The position numbers and the translations under genes are program-made. A stretch of DNA of 64,000 bases from Siphonodentalium dalli (Eukaryota > Mollusca > Scaphopoda > Gadilida > Siphonodentaliidae): the NCBI GenBank assembly GCA_032622095.1, contig CP136067.1, forward strand, positions 135,287,990-135,351,989, written 5' to 3'. Below are positions 47,463 to 57,580 of this stretch, one piece after another. The notes below the pieces were generated by a model. That model had not been told where the DNA came from. It worked only from the letters and a program-made list of their open reading frames with translations, and ran no database searches. Numbering within the stretch: position 1 is the stretch's first letter; the number at the start of each line of letters is the position of its first letter.

Positions 47463-50201
47463 ATAGTCCACTGTCCAGCGCATTTATGAGAAAACAGTGC
47501 CAAACCTCAAACTAAATTACTAATTGCAACACAATGTTTCTGAGCAGGATTATGACTATTAACCAAATATAAACAACATAGGCCCACTAAAAATAAAAAA
47601 GGATCAAGAAAGCGAAATTGGTAAATTTTGTGAAATAAATAAAAATTTGGTAAAACTAAATGACTCAATTTATAGCTTTTCAATGATGTTTATAAAAAAA
47701 CTTTATTTCACATGTCTTTCCATTCGATTCATATATCTTTTTGTTGAGTACACAATCGTGATTACATAACAGAAAACATTTTCCAGATACGTTGAGTATT
47801 TTACGAGTTATGTGCCTCCAAAATTGGGAGTTTGTCTAATTTCGGAGCCTCAATTTCCAAGAATTAGCTAAAATCCATATTTTATGGTGTAGTATTTTAA
47901 AAACTAGAGAAAAATGAAGGGATGACTTGCTGTTGTATTAGTTGCCTCAATATATTGTGCACAAAAAATTATTACTTCATGCATCTATGATTGAGAACAA
48001 AATGTGTGTCCCATTCTATGGACTTTGCCATACTTGCCTTGTGACACAGAACTGGTGTGATGAAATAGCATATTTGAGGTCATACAACTCAATAAATTGA
48101 TATCCATATGCCCTGTATTTCTCATAACCTCTTACATGTAAGTGTACTAGGTTAAATACACTGTGCTGGAGTTGCTAAAGATGTGCCAAAATCAACTTTA
48201 CGGCCCTGTGAATCCTTAGTATTGACTCTTTTCCAAAAGATGCCATTTTGGACTGTTTTGGGGTGTTTTTGTCCATTTTTAATGTTTTTCTGGCACAAAT
48301 AGTAAATATAAACAATGAATACAATTACCGTAGTGTTCAATGTGTAAAATCATTTGAATGTTCCTCCTAAAACACTTAGTGTTGGAAAAATAGGATTACA
48401 CTGGTTATGCTAATTCAACATTGAACAGTCACTGGATTTCACATGTTTTTCAAGAAACTTACTCCATATTTGAACATTGATAATGGGGTAGGTGAAATCA
48501 GTGCAAATCACAAAAGGCTATGATCTTGCCGCCATATTCTAGTCATTGGAGACAAAGGGTTGTTTTATTCCATTTTGTGTAGATTATTCTTGCATAATAA
48601 AAAGTTTAGTACCGGTAGTTTAGTGGAGGTTTATTTAGAACTTTATGAGCTTGTTATATAGAACAACCCGGAAATAATTCACCATTTCGTCATCAAGTTG
48701 CAACAAAAAGGATCGTAGCTCTAAATATGAACATCAAAACAGGAAGCAGTATACTCTGCATCAAATAATAATGATTGTAGGAGCTGGTGATAATAAAGTT
48801 TTATGCATCAAGGTCCATGTTTTCTGAGATTTTGTCAATATGGCTCCCCTACCCCATTTATATTCAGATATTCAAATTTGGCATCAGTTTCCAAAAAAAT
48901 TTGTGAAATTCAGTGACATTCATTGGCATATCCAATATAATTAAGGCTATTATATCGACACTGAAGTGTTTTAGGAGGAAAGTTCAAATGATTGTACACA
49001 TTAAACACACATTGTTTTCACAATTTTCACAAAAACCTTTAAAAATGGACAAAAACACCCAAAATGGCATTTTTTATAAAAGAGTCAATTCTCAAGATTC
49101 AAAGGGCCATAATTTTATTTTCTGGAATTTCCTTCACAGTGTGTTTAACCATGTATACTTAAGTGATTATGAGAAATAAAGGGAAAATGGATATATATTT
49201 ATTAAGTTGTATGACCTCAAATATGCTATTTCATCACGCTGGTCTGGACGACAGGCAAATTTGGCTGTCCATACAATGGTGGAACACACATTTTGTTTAA
49301 GAATATTTTTGTCCTCTCAATCATAGATGCATAAAGAGAACATATTTTGTGTACAACCTAGAGAGGAAATGACTAAAACAACAAGAAATTCCTTCATTTT
49401 TCTTTAGTTTTTAAAATACAAGACCATAAAAAAAGGATTTTAACTAATTTTGAGAAATTGAGGTTCCGAAATTAGATAAACTCCAAATTTGGAGGCACAT
49501 AACTAAAAAAATACTCAACGTATCTGGGAAAGATTTTCTGTTCCGTAATCAGGGTTGTGTACTCTACAAATTGGATATATAAATGGAAGGCATTGTGAAA
49601 TATAGTTTTTTATAAACATTCTTGAAAAGCCATAAGTTTAGTATTTTTTAATATCAAATTTTGACAAATTTATTTTACAAAATTCATCAATTTCGCATTT
49701 CTTGATTCTTTTTGATTTTTAGTATGTTGTTTGTGATTGGTTAACCCTTTACCCAAAAAACCGGCCAAATAAAGCTTCAACAGCCTAAAATATCTTCAGT
49801 CTGTCTCAATAGAACCATACAAATATGGATATCATTGGAACCGGCTCCTTGACCACATTGTGATAGTTACAGTTATGCCCTGTGCCAATGCATTCTCTTA
49901 TATATGCGAGTCGACCATAGGTCGCCTCGCATATATAAGAGAATGCATTGGCCTAAAAAAAATCTTTTTTTAACACTTTTTACCATTTTTTCTTACATTC
50001 TTTAACAATTTTATAATTTTTAATGTGTTAAGCCAATGCATTCTCTTATATATGCGAGGCGACCTATGGTCGACTCGCATATATAAGAGAATGCATTGGC
50101 ACAGGGCCCTTCTGTTGGGTAAAGGGTTAAAGCACTTATTCCCATGAGAAACTTTGTGTTGCAATTAGTTTGAGGTGAAACCATAAATGCACTGGACTAT
50201 A
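47463..50201. repeat. Inverted duplication, arms about 1 kb around a 0.33 kb spacer
   Basis: The left arm runs from about 47463 to 48500 and the right arm from about 48830 to 50201. Landmarks in left order are CTAATTGCAACACAATGTTT, AAGAAAGCGAAATTGGTAAA, ACGTTGAGTATTTTACGAGT, GTGCCTCCAAAATTGGGAG, TGAGGTCATACAACTC, ATGCCATTTTGGACTGTTTT, CCTCCTAAAACACTTAGTG and ATAATGGGGTAGG; each is found complemented in reverse order on the right. The right arm is longer only because a 390-bp MITE (49741-50130) sits in it. No coding frame spans the arms. It could be a foldback transposon or a local inverted duplication. Confidence 0.85.
49741..50130. mobile_element. Hairpin-MITE, 390 bp, TTAA target, with unoccupied site in the opposite arm
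   Basis: Bounded by TTAA at 49741-49744 and 50127-50130 with inverted ends CCCTTTACCCAA and TTGGGTAAAGGG. Two 69-bp hairpins, 49884-49952 and 50032-50100, lie inside in inverted orientation; each has 33-base arms (GCCAATGCATTCTCTTATAT...) with one mismatch and an ATA loop. The corresponding point of the left arm (47559-47562) is a single TTAA between ATTATGACTA and CCAAATATAAACAACATA, while the right arm has CCAATCACAAACAACATA beyond the insertion. This is a direct view of an empty target. Confidence 0.9.
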
Positions 50202-51138
50202 ACGCACATGTACCAGTCTCCACATTGCTGGCCACGGCACAACTGTCTGTCATCGTTTGTCATTCGTCTTCAATGTGGTTGTTCTCTTTCCTATTTTCAA
50301 GACTCCTTGTCAGCTGACAAGTCTGAATGAACATCCACTTACACAAAGTCTTATGGCTGGGACCATATTTCACCACAGCACAACAAATGATTATTACCAC
50401 TTTAGAGCGCGTTCTCTTGTAGATTTATAGTAAGTCAGTATTTTACCCGCACGATATTAAGATTCCATAATTTTGAGGCGAATTTGAGCGTAAGCGGGTG
50501 TTAATGAGGCTTTGTTCCATTAACACCCACTTCCGGTAAAGTCACCGATCACGTGATCACATGAGGACAGAGTGGTAATAATAGTAATAACATGATTTTG
50601 TCTGGCGTCATGGTTTATTAACGGCCCTCCAGAATTATTAACAGCCCTCGGGCCTATTAGTGGCCCTTGGCTGCATCTCGGGCCTCTAATAGGCCCTTGG
50701 GCTGTTAATCATTCTTGTCGGCCTGTCAATAAACCATGACGCCTTAAAAAAAGACCATTTTTGTGAGTCATCTTTTATAACCCAATATACATGTACTACT
50801 AGTACTAGTAGGCCTTGATCCAAATCTGGGCCACATTGGGCCCATGGTTGAAAAGTTAATAAATGCGCCAAAAACATGACCGAGTTATACACACACACCC
50901 TCACACACACAAAGATACACTTACAGATGGCAGGTTTTTATATACCGGTATATAGATTAGATCATTTCTGTTGAGTATAATAAGAGATGGCCCCATATAT
51001 GGCTGGATTTAGGTACAGTCTCCCTTTAAATAGATTGTTATATATCATTTTCAACATAGCAATCAACATCATGACCAAAGCTATTTGTACTTTACATAAT
51101 TTCATTCTAAAATAATTTATCTGCCCTTGTCATTTCAG
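50202..51138. other. Possible promoter-like patch and a foldback, otherwise featureless
   Basis: 50490-50560 holds an inverted repeat GGGTGTTAATG...CATTAACACCC, then CACTTCCGGT (an ETS-type motif) and GATCACGTGATC, a palindromic E-box. Such motifs cluster in animal promoters, and an exon candidate lies 600 bp downstream, but no transcription start can be named. A GT/CA tract and ACACACAC are at 50890-50912. See the foldback at 50604-50743. Confidence 0.3.
50604..50743. repeat. Foldback, 140 bp
   Basis: GGCGTCATGGTTTATTAACG at the left is mirrored by TCAATAAACCATGACGCC at the right, and the arms continue through AGCCCTCGGGCCTATTAGTG against CTCTAATAGGCCCTTGGGCT. The loop is near 50672. Short GGCCC-rich words make it stand out against the AT-rich flanks. 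It resembles a hairpin MITE; no target duplication was identified. Confidence 0.75.
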
Positions 51139-51209
51139 AATGGTGTATATACATGTGGTCAGAGGTCTATGTACAGAATTAGAAGTTTTGGAACTGCTAG
51201 ATGTGACTT
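51139..51209 (+). CDS. Candidate internal coding exon, 71 nt, unrecognised
   Basis: The segment lies between a good acceptor (CCCTTGTCATTTCAG, ending 51138) and a consensus donor (GACTT|GTAAGTG, GT at 51210-51211). In one frame it is open through, giving NGVYTCGQRSMYRIRSFGTA then RCD and two bases left over. One other frame closes (TAG at about 51181). Length, both splice sites and peptide character all fit an internal exon of a plus-strand gene entering in phase 0 and leaving in phase 2. The Cys/Gly/Arg-rich peptide is too short to assign to a family. No partner exon was located in the flanking few kilobases. Confidence 0.4.
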
Positions 51210-51362
51210 GTAAGTGATTATTTATAGTTTCAATGACAATTAAAGAAGACATTCCTGCAAACATTGGTGGATTTTTATTAATTTCTGCCGGCCAGGAATG
51301 GGCATATTGAATGGAATGATTATCCCAGACAAAGAAAATTATGAAATAAATATAGTTTGTTA

Positions 51363-51467
51363 GTGTTTTATTGAATGGTATGGCCCTGCAGTCATTATTT
51401 GAAGCGGTTCACACTTGAATGTGCTCCAATGGGCCACAGCGCCATACTCTTCAATAAAACACACTCA
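51363..51467. repeat. Foldback, about 105 bp
   Basis: GTGTTTTATTGAATGGTATG at the left is mirrored by CATACTCTTCAATAAAACAC at the right, with GGCCCTG/CAGCGC just inside. It is a short hairpin element or MITE. Its right end touches the minus-strand frame at 51451-51705, whose stop codon falls inside the right arm. Confidence 0.65.
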
Positions 51468-51705
51468 AACTACATTCATTTCTTATATTCATAAATAATT
51501 TTTCTGAAATTAGGATCAGGGAACGATCCAGGGCTGTTTTGAAACCTGTTACAGGTGAGGGCGCCAGAACTCTGGAAGGCCAAATGTCCCGAAATTCCTC
51601 AGAGCTCGATTTAACTGAATTTGTATCACGACTTGCAATGCAATTTCCAATTTCTGCTAACCAATTTAAAATAAAAAAATAGTATTGGTAGGGAATGCTA
51701 TACAA
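51451..51705 (-). pseudogene. Unrecognised minus-strand frame, possibly a decayed retroelement tail
   Basis: An 84-codon frame contains NCIASRDTNSVKSSSEEFRD and then IWPSRVLAPSPVTGFKTALD. A pattern of W..LP....AP....FK..LD is common near the C-terminus of many non-LTR reverse transcriptases in invertebrates; here WPSRVLAPSPVTGFKTALDR is reminiscent of that. No reverse-transcriptase catalytic motif is present nearby, and the frame has no upstream continuation, so this is at most a short degraded remnant. It could also be an unspliced host exon or chance. Confidence 0.2.
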
Positions 51706-53630
51706 AAACTACCCAGTATAACTATAACAAATTAAAAAATTAAATTGACCCTGGGGTGTCCCAAAAATATATATGGATTCTTGACTGGTTTGGATATAAT
51801 TAATACCATGCAGCAATGTGAGTTAGCCCAATATGCCACCTGTGAATTATCAATCGATTAGTCTGTGGCCATATTCTTAAAGGCATGCACGCCTGTTCTA
51901 ATAATTTTAGTCATCTAGGTCAAGAAGATGTGACATTGGTTCATGTTATTGTTTGTATTGGGTTATAAAATTCATGACCCATTTGGCAGTTGACAAATCA
52001 CCAAAATCATAGAAGAAAACTGCATTTTAAGCAATGGTTTAATGACAAAATTTTACCAAAATATTTCTGTGGAAACTTGTTAAAGAAATGAACATACATA
52101 TCAATCAAACAAGATATTCCACTATTTTTGCAGCTAAAACACGCAGTTTTAGAATAAACTTGACATCAAGCACCCTTCAATAGTTGAATAGATTATTTTC
52201 ACTTTTTATACTCCCGTTTTTAAAATTGGGACATGTTATGTTATTGGTTCATCCCTGCGTCCGTTCGCTTTTGGTTTCTGGATAATATATTTTTCTACGG
52301 CTTAGCGTTGCTGTTAAAACTGTTTTCAATGGTATCACACATTTATGAATGAAAAATACAGCAAAAAATATTATACAGTTCTTCACAGCAGCAATTTTGA
52401 TGAAAGAAGTTTTTAACACTCATAAGTTATCAGGTGGGTGCATTTTAGACTTCTGAGTTAAGACATGTGCGACCCATAACAATATATTACAATTAATGAA
52501 ATGCATAAATATGATTGATGAAAGTTAATGTTTTTTTTTCCTTTTTGGATGGAATTCTTACTGTACCCAGAACATATCTTCTGCTTTTATTTTCACTCCA
52601 TAGTATTTGCTACTAGCAAAAGTAACATTCAGATTGTTTAAAAAAATGTTGACTTTAGTGCTATAATGATTACAGTCCACAAACTCCACATACTCATCAT
52701 AGCAGGAGGGACGGGAGCATATATTAAAACCCATCTCCTGTGAAGCACTACATTTTTTCTGGTAAAGTTTGGGTAATTATATACCAATACACAAACAAGA
52801 TTTCCATTTGTTTCCTGGTAAAGTGTACATAAATGTCTGTGAACACTTTAGCTTATTATCTCCTGAAATTTCTTTTCGGGGACTATAGAAATCAGAAGTC
52901 CGTCCGTCTGTCCCAGATGATTTCTGGATTATCACTTTATATATAGTTTTAGTTATCTGATAGTTTTAAAATTTCCTATGTGGATAACTCACATGAAAAT
53001 ACAGCTTAAGTTCGAATTTGGGTTTGGTCCACCCATTTTAGCCAGAGTTATGGTCCTTGTCAATTTAGAATTTGCCCATTATTTTGGTTTCCATGTGATA
53101 AATTTAGTTTCAGAATCAGATAATAATAATAATAATAATAGTATGATACAAAAAGTTTAAAGTGATGAGAAACACTCCTGTATGGTAATCAAATAGAAAT
53201 GGAGAATACTCTTGTTCAAAGTAGTAATTTTTTACAAATAGTATATCCAAATTGACAACACACACTGTCATTCTAAAAGATGAATAAAATGCAGTGACTC
53301 TCGATGGCAAAATCATTTTTGTTAGTTTTAATATAGCAGATAGATGTGTCCCGAATCGAGTAGAAAATATTTACAATTGAGTGTAGTTCAGACGATGTTT
53401 TCTATGGAGTGGTATGGTTGATTAGCTTCAAAAATTTGGCGATGTTAGTAGAATGTTACATTCATCCAGTTGTCATAGTAGCTGAATACTAACTAATCAG
53501 TTTCACGCACCCGAACAAGTACATAAATGTTTCTTTCAAGAAAACATGAGAATTGACAGGTGTCATTTTCAGGTCATCTTCCTGCCACCACTATCCAATT
53601 ATTGGTATTGATGGTATGACATTTTATCTG
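51706..53630. other. Gene-free stretch with dispersed-repeat family C and a Helitron-like fragment
   Basis: 52208-52735 looks like a short Helitron/HINE-type element: it starts TATACTCCCGTTTTTAAAAT and has CCTGCGTCCGTTCGC, and ends near GACGGGAGCATATATTAAAA and CCCATCTCCTG, so ATACTCCCG and CGGGAGCATAT form subterminal inverted repeats. 52890-53095 holds a family C unit (GTCCGTCCGTCTGTCCC, AAGTTCGAATTTGGGTTTGG, CCAGAGTTATGGTCCTTGT). A TAA microsatellite is at 53120-53140. No exon is supported. Confidence 0.45.
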
Positions 53631-53633
53631 ATT

Positions 53634-53820
53634 GCCCTAAGTAATCGACCCCTTAACCACAGCAGAATTATGGGTAACTTTTCAGGATTTAGTCGGAAAT
53701 ATGGCTTGTTGCCACTCATCCCGAGAGCTTTCCGATGAATGGCAACAAGTCATATTTCCGACTAAATCCTGAAAAGTTACCCATAATTCTGCTGTGTTTA
53801 AGGAGTCGATTACTTAGGGC
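53634..53820. mobile_element. Foldback MITE, 187 bp
   Basis: The left arm GCCCTAAGTAATCGACCCCT is mirrored by the right end GAGTCGATTACTTAGGGC, and the arms continue nearly perfectly through CAGCAGAATTATGGGTAACT, TTTCAGGATTTAGTCGGAAA and TATGGCTTGTTGCCA to a small loop near 53727. The bases outside are ATT on the left and ATT on the right, a possible 3-bp duplication. It is inserted just upstream of a family C repeat unit (53825-53945). Confidence 0.85.
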
Positions 53821-54017
53821 ATTACTGTATATCGATAACTCATGAATATACAGGTCAAGTTCAAATTTTGGTTCCGTCCGCCTTTTTTTACCAGAGTTAT
53901 GGTCCTTATTGGCTTATAATTTGACTATTATTTTGGTTTCTGAGGGAGAGCTTAGCTATAGTTATCTCACCGGTGGGAAAACAGTTTTATCATCTCTCCC
54001 GGTTGGTATAATTTTTT

Positions 54018-54122
54018 TTCCATAAACAAGTTATGAGGCGTCGGTCTGTCGTATTAGCCCCCGGCCTGTGGCCTCAGGCCAATACGACAGATGTCGGCCT
54101 CATAACTCGGCCAATATGGAAA
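54018..54122. repeat. Foldback, 105 bp
   Basis: TTCCATAAACAAGTTATGAG is mirrored by CTCATAACTCGGCCAATATG then GAA, with GTCGGTCTGTCGTATTAG against CAATACGACAGATGTCGG further in. The loop is GGCCTGTGGCCTCAGGCC-like and itself partly palindromic. It has the form of a hairpin MITE without a clear target duplication. Confidence 0.7.
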
Positions 54123-54679
54123 CAACCTATAGATAACTTATATTATTAACTTCTTCACTGCTGACTGATATTGTGTGCAAAGCCATTGACATTATAGTCC
54201 AATAATGTACTTCGAAAAATATAACGGGAATATCGAAAAACATTAACACTGACTCTGTGAAATGGCTTTTCTCATTCACAATCCTGGAAGATTATACACG
54301 TTATCAAACTATAAGATACAATTGTTCCCATGTAATATGTCTCTTAGTTGATGCTATTAATAATGAGCAACCCCATGTATGCTGTAGTAGGTTCGTACTC
54401 ACGTATGGCACACTGTGTGACATTTTAACATCCATACCGAGTACTGACATATTAGCAGCCAAAAGGTTAATAGATTGGATTTTTTTAATCTTTCAGTTAT
54501 TCCGAATATCACATCATTCACATGTTAACTTGGACTATATAGTATTATCAAATGAGTCAGAGTGACAGAAAGAAAGGAACAGATAGCAACTCTCTTACAA
54601 GTGCGTATAATCTAATTGAATAATTCAGCACTAGTAGTGTATTGTATACTAGTACATAGACAGAACACAAAGTGCATCT
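54123..54679. other. Gene-free stretch, one unrecognised open frame
   Basis: A 102-codon plus-strand frame (54257-54565) starts MKWLFSFTILEDYTRYQTIR and contains hydrophobic stretches. It has no recognised motif, no initiation context of note and no flanking splice sites, and such lengths are expected by chance in this composition. Confidence 0.3.
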
Positions 54680-54971
54680 TAAGGGGGAGACGCACGCTTT
54701 TCATAAATCCAGTCAAAATGGCAAAATCTTCATCTTTATTGTATGTAGAATCTGAGCACAAGGGATTATAATACATTTGAGAGGTTGAAAATATTATTTT
54801 AGTTTTTCCCCTTTCGGTACCAAGAACTGTTAGAATAATTCATGAACCCATGACCCACAACTCATCTCAGCCCAATTGTTCATTGAACAACAGACATGGC
54901 ATGAAAATTTTGATAATTATTTATGGGTAGTTGCCTTTCTTAATGAAAATAATCATTAAATAAAGAATAAT

Positions 54972-55579
54972 TATACCCCCCCCCCCCCCCCCCCCCCACA
55001 ACGAAAACGAAGTTGTGGGGGTATACTGTAATTAGCTTGTCCGTCGTCCGTCCATCGTGCGTGGACATAAATTTGTCCAGAGTTTTTCTCAGTCGTTTTT
55101 TGTATCATTTTCCATGAAACTTGGCACAGACATCAACCACCATGGGAACCTTATTAGCACCTGCTATTATGACTTCTGGTGGAGTTATCCCCCTTTTTCG
55201 ACTTAGAAATTATTGCAAAGTTTATAATTTGGTACGAGCTTTTATTCCTATATCTTTAGGTAAATTTTTTTTTAACTTGGCACAGAAATTGAGTACCATA
55301 GGAACCTGTGCACCTAGGATTATGACATCTGTCTCACTTTTTTTGGTGGAGTTATTCCCCTTTTTCGACTTGGAACATTTCGCAACATTATTCCTACCTT
55401 TTTCGGTCAATAGGTTTAGGATTAGGGTTAGGGGTTAGGGTTATGCACCTGCAATGGGAATCTGTTATTTTATTATTTTAACTAAATGTTTACTGACATT
55501 TGAAACATCTTAGTGTTTTAAAAACACGGGGGGTATCCCTAGACGTACATTAGTCCCATTGGGACAGTCACATCTCTAG
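54972..55579 (+). mobile_element. Helitron-like non-autonomous element H2, copy 1
   Basis: The left end TATACCCCC is the first arm of a hairpin closed by AAGTTGTGGGGGTATAC (55011-55027), here with a 22-base C run. It is followed by GTCCGTCGTCCGTCC. The right end has GGGGGTAT, the complement of the left terminal word, then the hairpin GTCCCATTGGGAC and CATCTCTAG|T (CTAG at 55576-55579). Hairpin plus CTAG|T is the canonical Helitron 3' terminus. The interior has about two satellite monomers (TTATGACATCTGTCTCACTT type) and a short TTAGGG-like tract. Confidence 0.75.
55421..55442 (+). repeat. Interstitial TTAGGG-like tract
   Basis: TTTAGGATTAGGGTTAGGGG and TTAGGGTTA form a short run of the vertebrate-type telomere word, which most animals share. 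A similar run lies at 58429-58480 at the equivalent position of the second H2 copy, so it belongs to the element rather than marking a chromosome end. Confidence 0.7.
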
Positions 55580-55879
55580 TTAAGTCTCCTCTCATGATCT
55601 TGAGATATAATATCACATGAACTGCACTTTTGAAAAAAATCTATTTTACACAGTGTTTTACAGTGAAATTTTAAATATTTTTCATGCCATATGGCACAAA
55701 AGTAAAGTAAATGAGGTTATATTATCAAATTGGTTGATGGTTCTTAAATATTGTCACAATAATCGCTTGTACCAAATTTCACAAAGAAATTCCTAACAGA
55801 TTTCGAGAAAATTGTATACATAGACAGAATCCATTTTTAAATACCAGGAAATTTTGGCAAAACGTGCGTCTGACCCTTA

Positions 55880-57050
55880 GTCAGGAATCTTTTATCGAAT
55901 GAGTTGCGGATGGTGCATGGATATATTTCACGCTGGAATGTAACTATGCGCTGTTGCAACAAGTTCAATAATAGATTAGAGATTATGATGCAAGTTGTGT
56001 TCTGTATTTATTCTACACAGTTGTGTCAGATAAGTTCAATCCATGACTGTCAACTTTGTTGATAATATAGCTACCTCTATTGTGATTTATGTCTTATGAA
56101 AAATCACCAGAAGTTGATCGTTGACGTAATTTACATCATCTTTCTTGGCGACAATGTCAACGAAAATAGTTCCGGCTTATATTCCACTGGAGGTATACGC
56201 TACTATGTATTCAATGGCTGGGATTTCGTTGATTACATATGCCTTATGTCAATGGGTGTGGAATAATTATACTCTAGTAACATTTTATACACCAATGCCA
56301 TATGAAAAAACTGTATTATGTAACTAGTCTATCCATCAATCTGTCTGTCATGCCATCCGACGTCCTTCTGTGAACATTTGGTTTCCGGATGATAACGGTA
56401 GTTCTACTGACTAAATGGTATAGAGGTCCAGCTCGATTTTGGGGTCAGGATTTTTTTTTTAATTTGGGCTTAATTTTTGTTTCCAGGTGATAACTTATAC
56501 ATGTATGTAATATGATATGAACTGAATGGAATGAAATTTATGAAGGTTGACAACCATAAGATATGGGTCGACAAATTAAATCATTTTCACCAGAGTTAGA
56601 TACCTTTTTTTACTTTGAAATTGGGGGGGGGGGGGGTGTTTCCAGATGATGACTTCAGTTAATGTTCACTGAATGGAATGAAATTAGGAACACATTTTTA
56701 GAACCATAACATATATGGGTTAAGATAAATTGTTGTTCAATCCACCCATTTATACCAGAGTTACAGACCTTTATACTCTTGAAATTTGGGTTTTCTTTCT
56801 TTCTGGATGATAACTTCAGATTATGTTGACTGAATGGAACGAAATTTGGTGTGCGGTGTTGAAACTACAAAATACACCAAGTTCACCCATTTCTACTGGA
56901 TCTACAGACTTTTTCATTTTGATAACGGCAGATCTAGTGCTTGATTGATTACTACAAACTTGGAATGTCACTGAATGGGCTCAAGGTATAATCTGTGCTC
57001 GATTTATGGATTCGTCCAACAGACGTATGGGCCATTTTTTATTCAATTTT
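55880..57050. repeat. Family C dispersed repeat units (GATAACTTCAG / CCAGAGTTA)
   Basis: From about 56335 (GTCTATCCATCAATCTGTCT) to about 56990 several units recur with GGATGATAACTTCAG, GACTGAATGGAATGAAATTT, ACCCATTT and CCAGAGTTACAGACCTTT. The period is about 150-180 bp. The same units occur at 52960-53095, 53825-53945 and 61790-62165. A run of about 13 G lies at 56624-56637. 55880-56330 is unique AT-rich sequence with an unrecognised 60-codon frame. Confidence 0.6.
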
Positions 57051-57402
57051 AGCTCAGCTTGACAAAGTAAAGTTTGAGCTATTGCTATGGGTTGGTGTCC
57101 ATTGTCCATAGAGATCCGTCAACAATTTCCGTTAGCACACCCTACAGGTCACGTATCTCTCATCCATTCATCACCAAACTTCATATGGGAGCCATCATTT
57201 TTTTTAGCAGAGTTATTGCCCTTTTTAGACTCAGAAATGTAAGAAATGTTTTCCAAAAAACATAAGTTTGTCCCAGTTTTTGCCTCTTCAATTTATGGTA
57301 AATTGTTTTGAAAATTATTTTATCATTTGTTGACTTTGATATTATTTCCATATGGCTACACATATGTCACCATGTAGTGAAATTTATACTCAGCCCTTCA
57401 CA
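57051..57402 (+). repeat. Fragment of HINE-like element B
   Basis: AGCTCAGCTTGACAAAGTAA closes with GTTTGAGCTATTGCTATGGG, the left-end hairpin of the AGCTCAAC family, then TCAACAATTTCCGTTAGCAC, CATCCATTCATCACCAAACT and TATGGGAGCCATC follow. Similarity stops at about 57205. No right end is seen, so the copy is truncated. The rest to 57402 is unique. Confidence 0.65.
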
Positions 57403-57580
57403 TTATAACGTCTTCATTCTCCGTACCATATACTGACACGGCCATAATGCATAAAAACATTCACATTTTATGTTTAAATACTGGTAAGCACTATATATTA
57501 GTTTTGTTTTGCACCACTGATATATAATGCTCTCTAACATATCTACTTGAAATTGACCTAAGTTGACTTTTGTAGACATG

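Larger units (their letters stand above)
54680..55879. mobile_element. Element with AGGG.SAGACGCACG inverted ends carrying a Helitron-like insertion
   Basis: The left end TAAGGGGGAGACGCACGCTT (TA at 54680) is mirrored by AACGTGCGTCTGACCCTTA ending at 55879, giving about 20 bp of terminal inverted repeat with TA just outside, as in Tc1/mariner-type insertions (inference). The interior at 54972-55579 is an inserted Helitron-like element, which leaves roughly 590 bp belonging to the outer element. No transposase frame is present. Confidence 0.5.

Noticed and set aside
54257-54565. 102-codon plus-strand frame with hydrophobic segments
   Set aside because: No family resemblance, no splice or promoter evidence; length is within chance for this base composition.
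55421-55442. TTAGGG words considered as a chromosome end
   Set aside because: The tract is short, degenerate, internal to a Helitron-like element, and repeated at the same place in its second copy.
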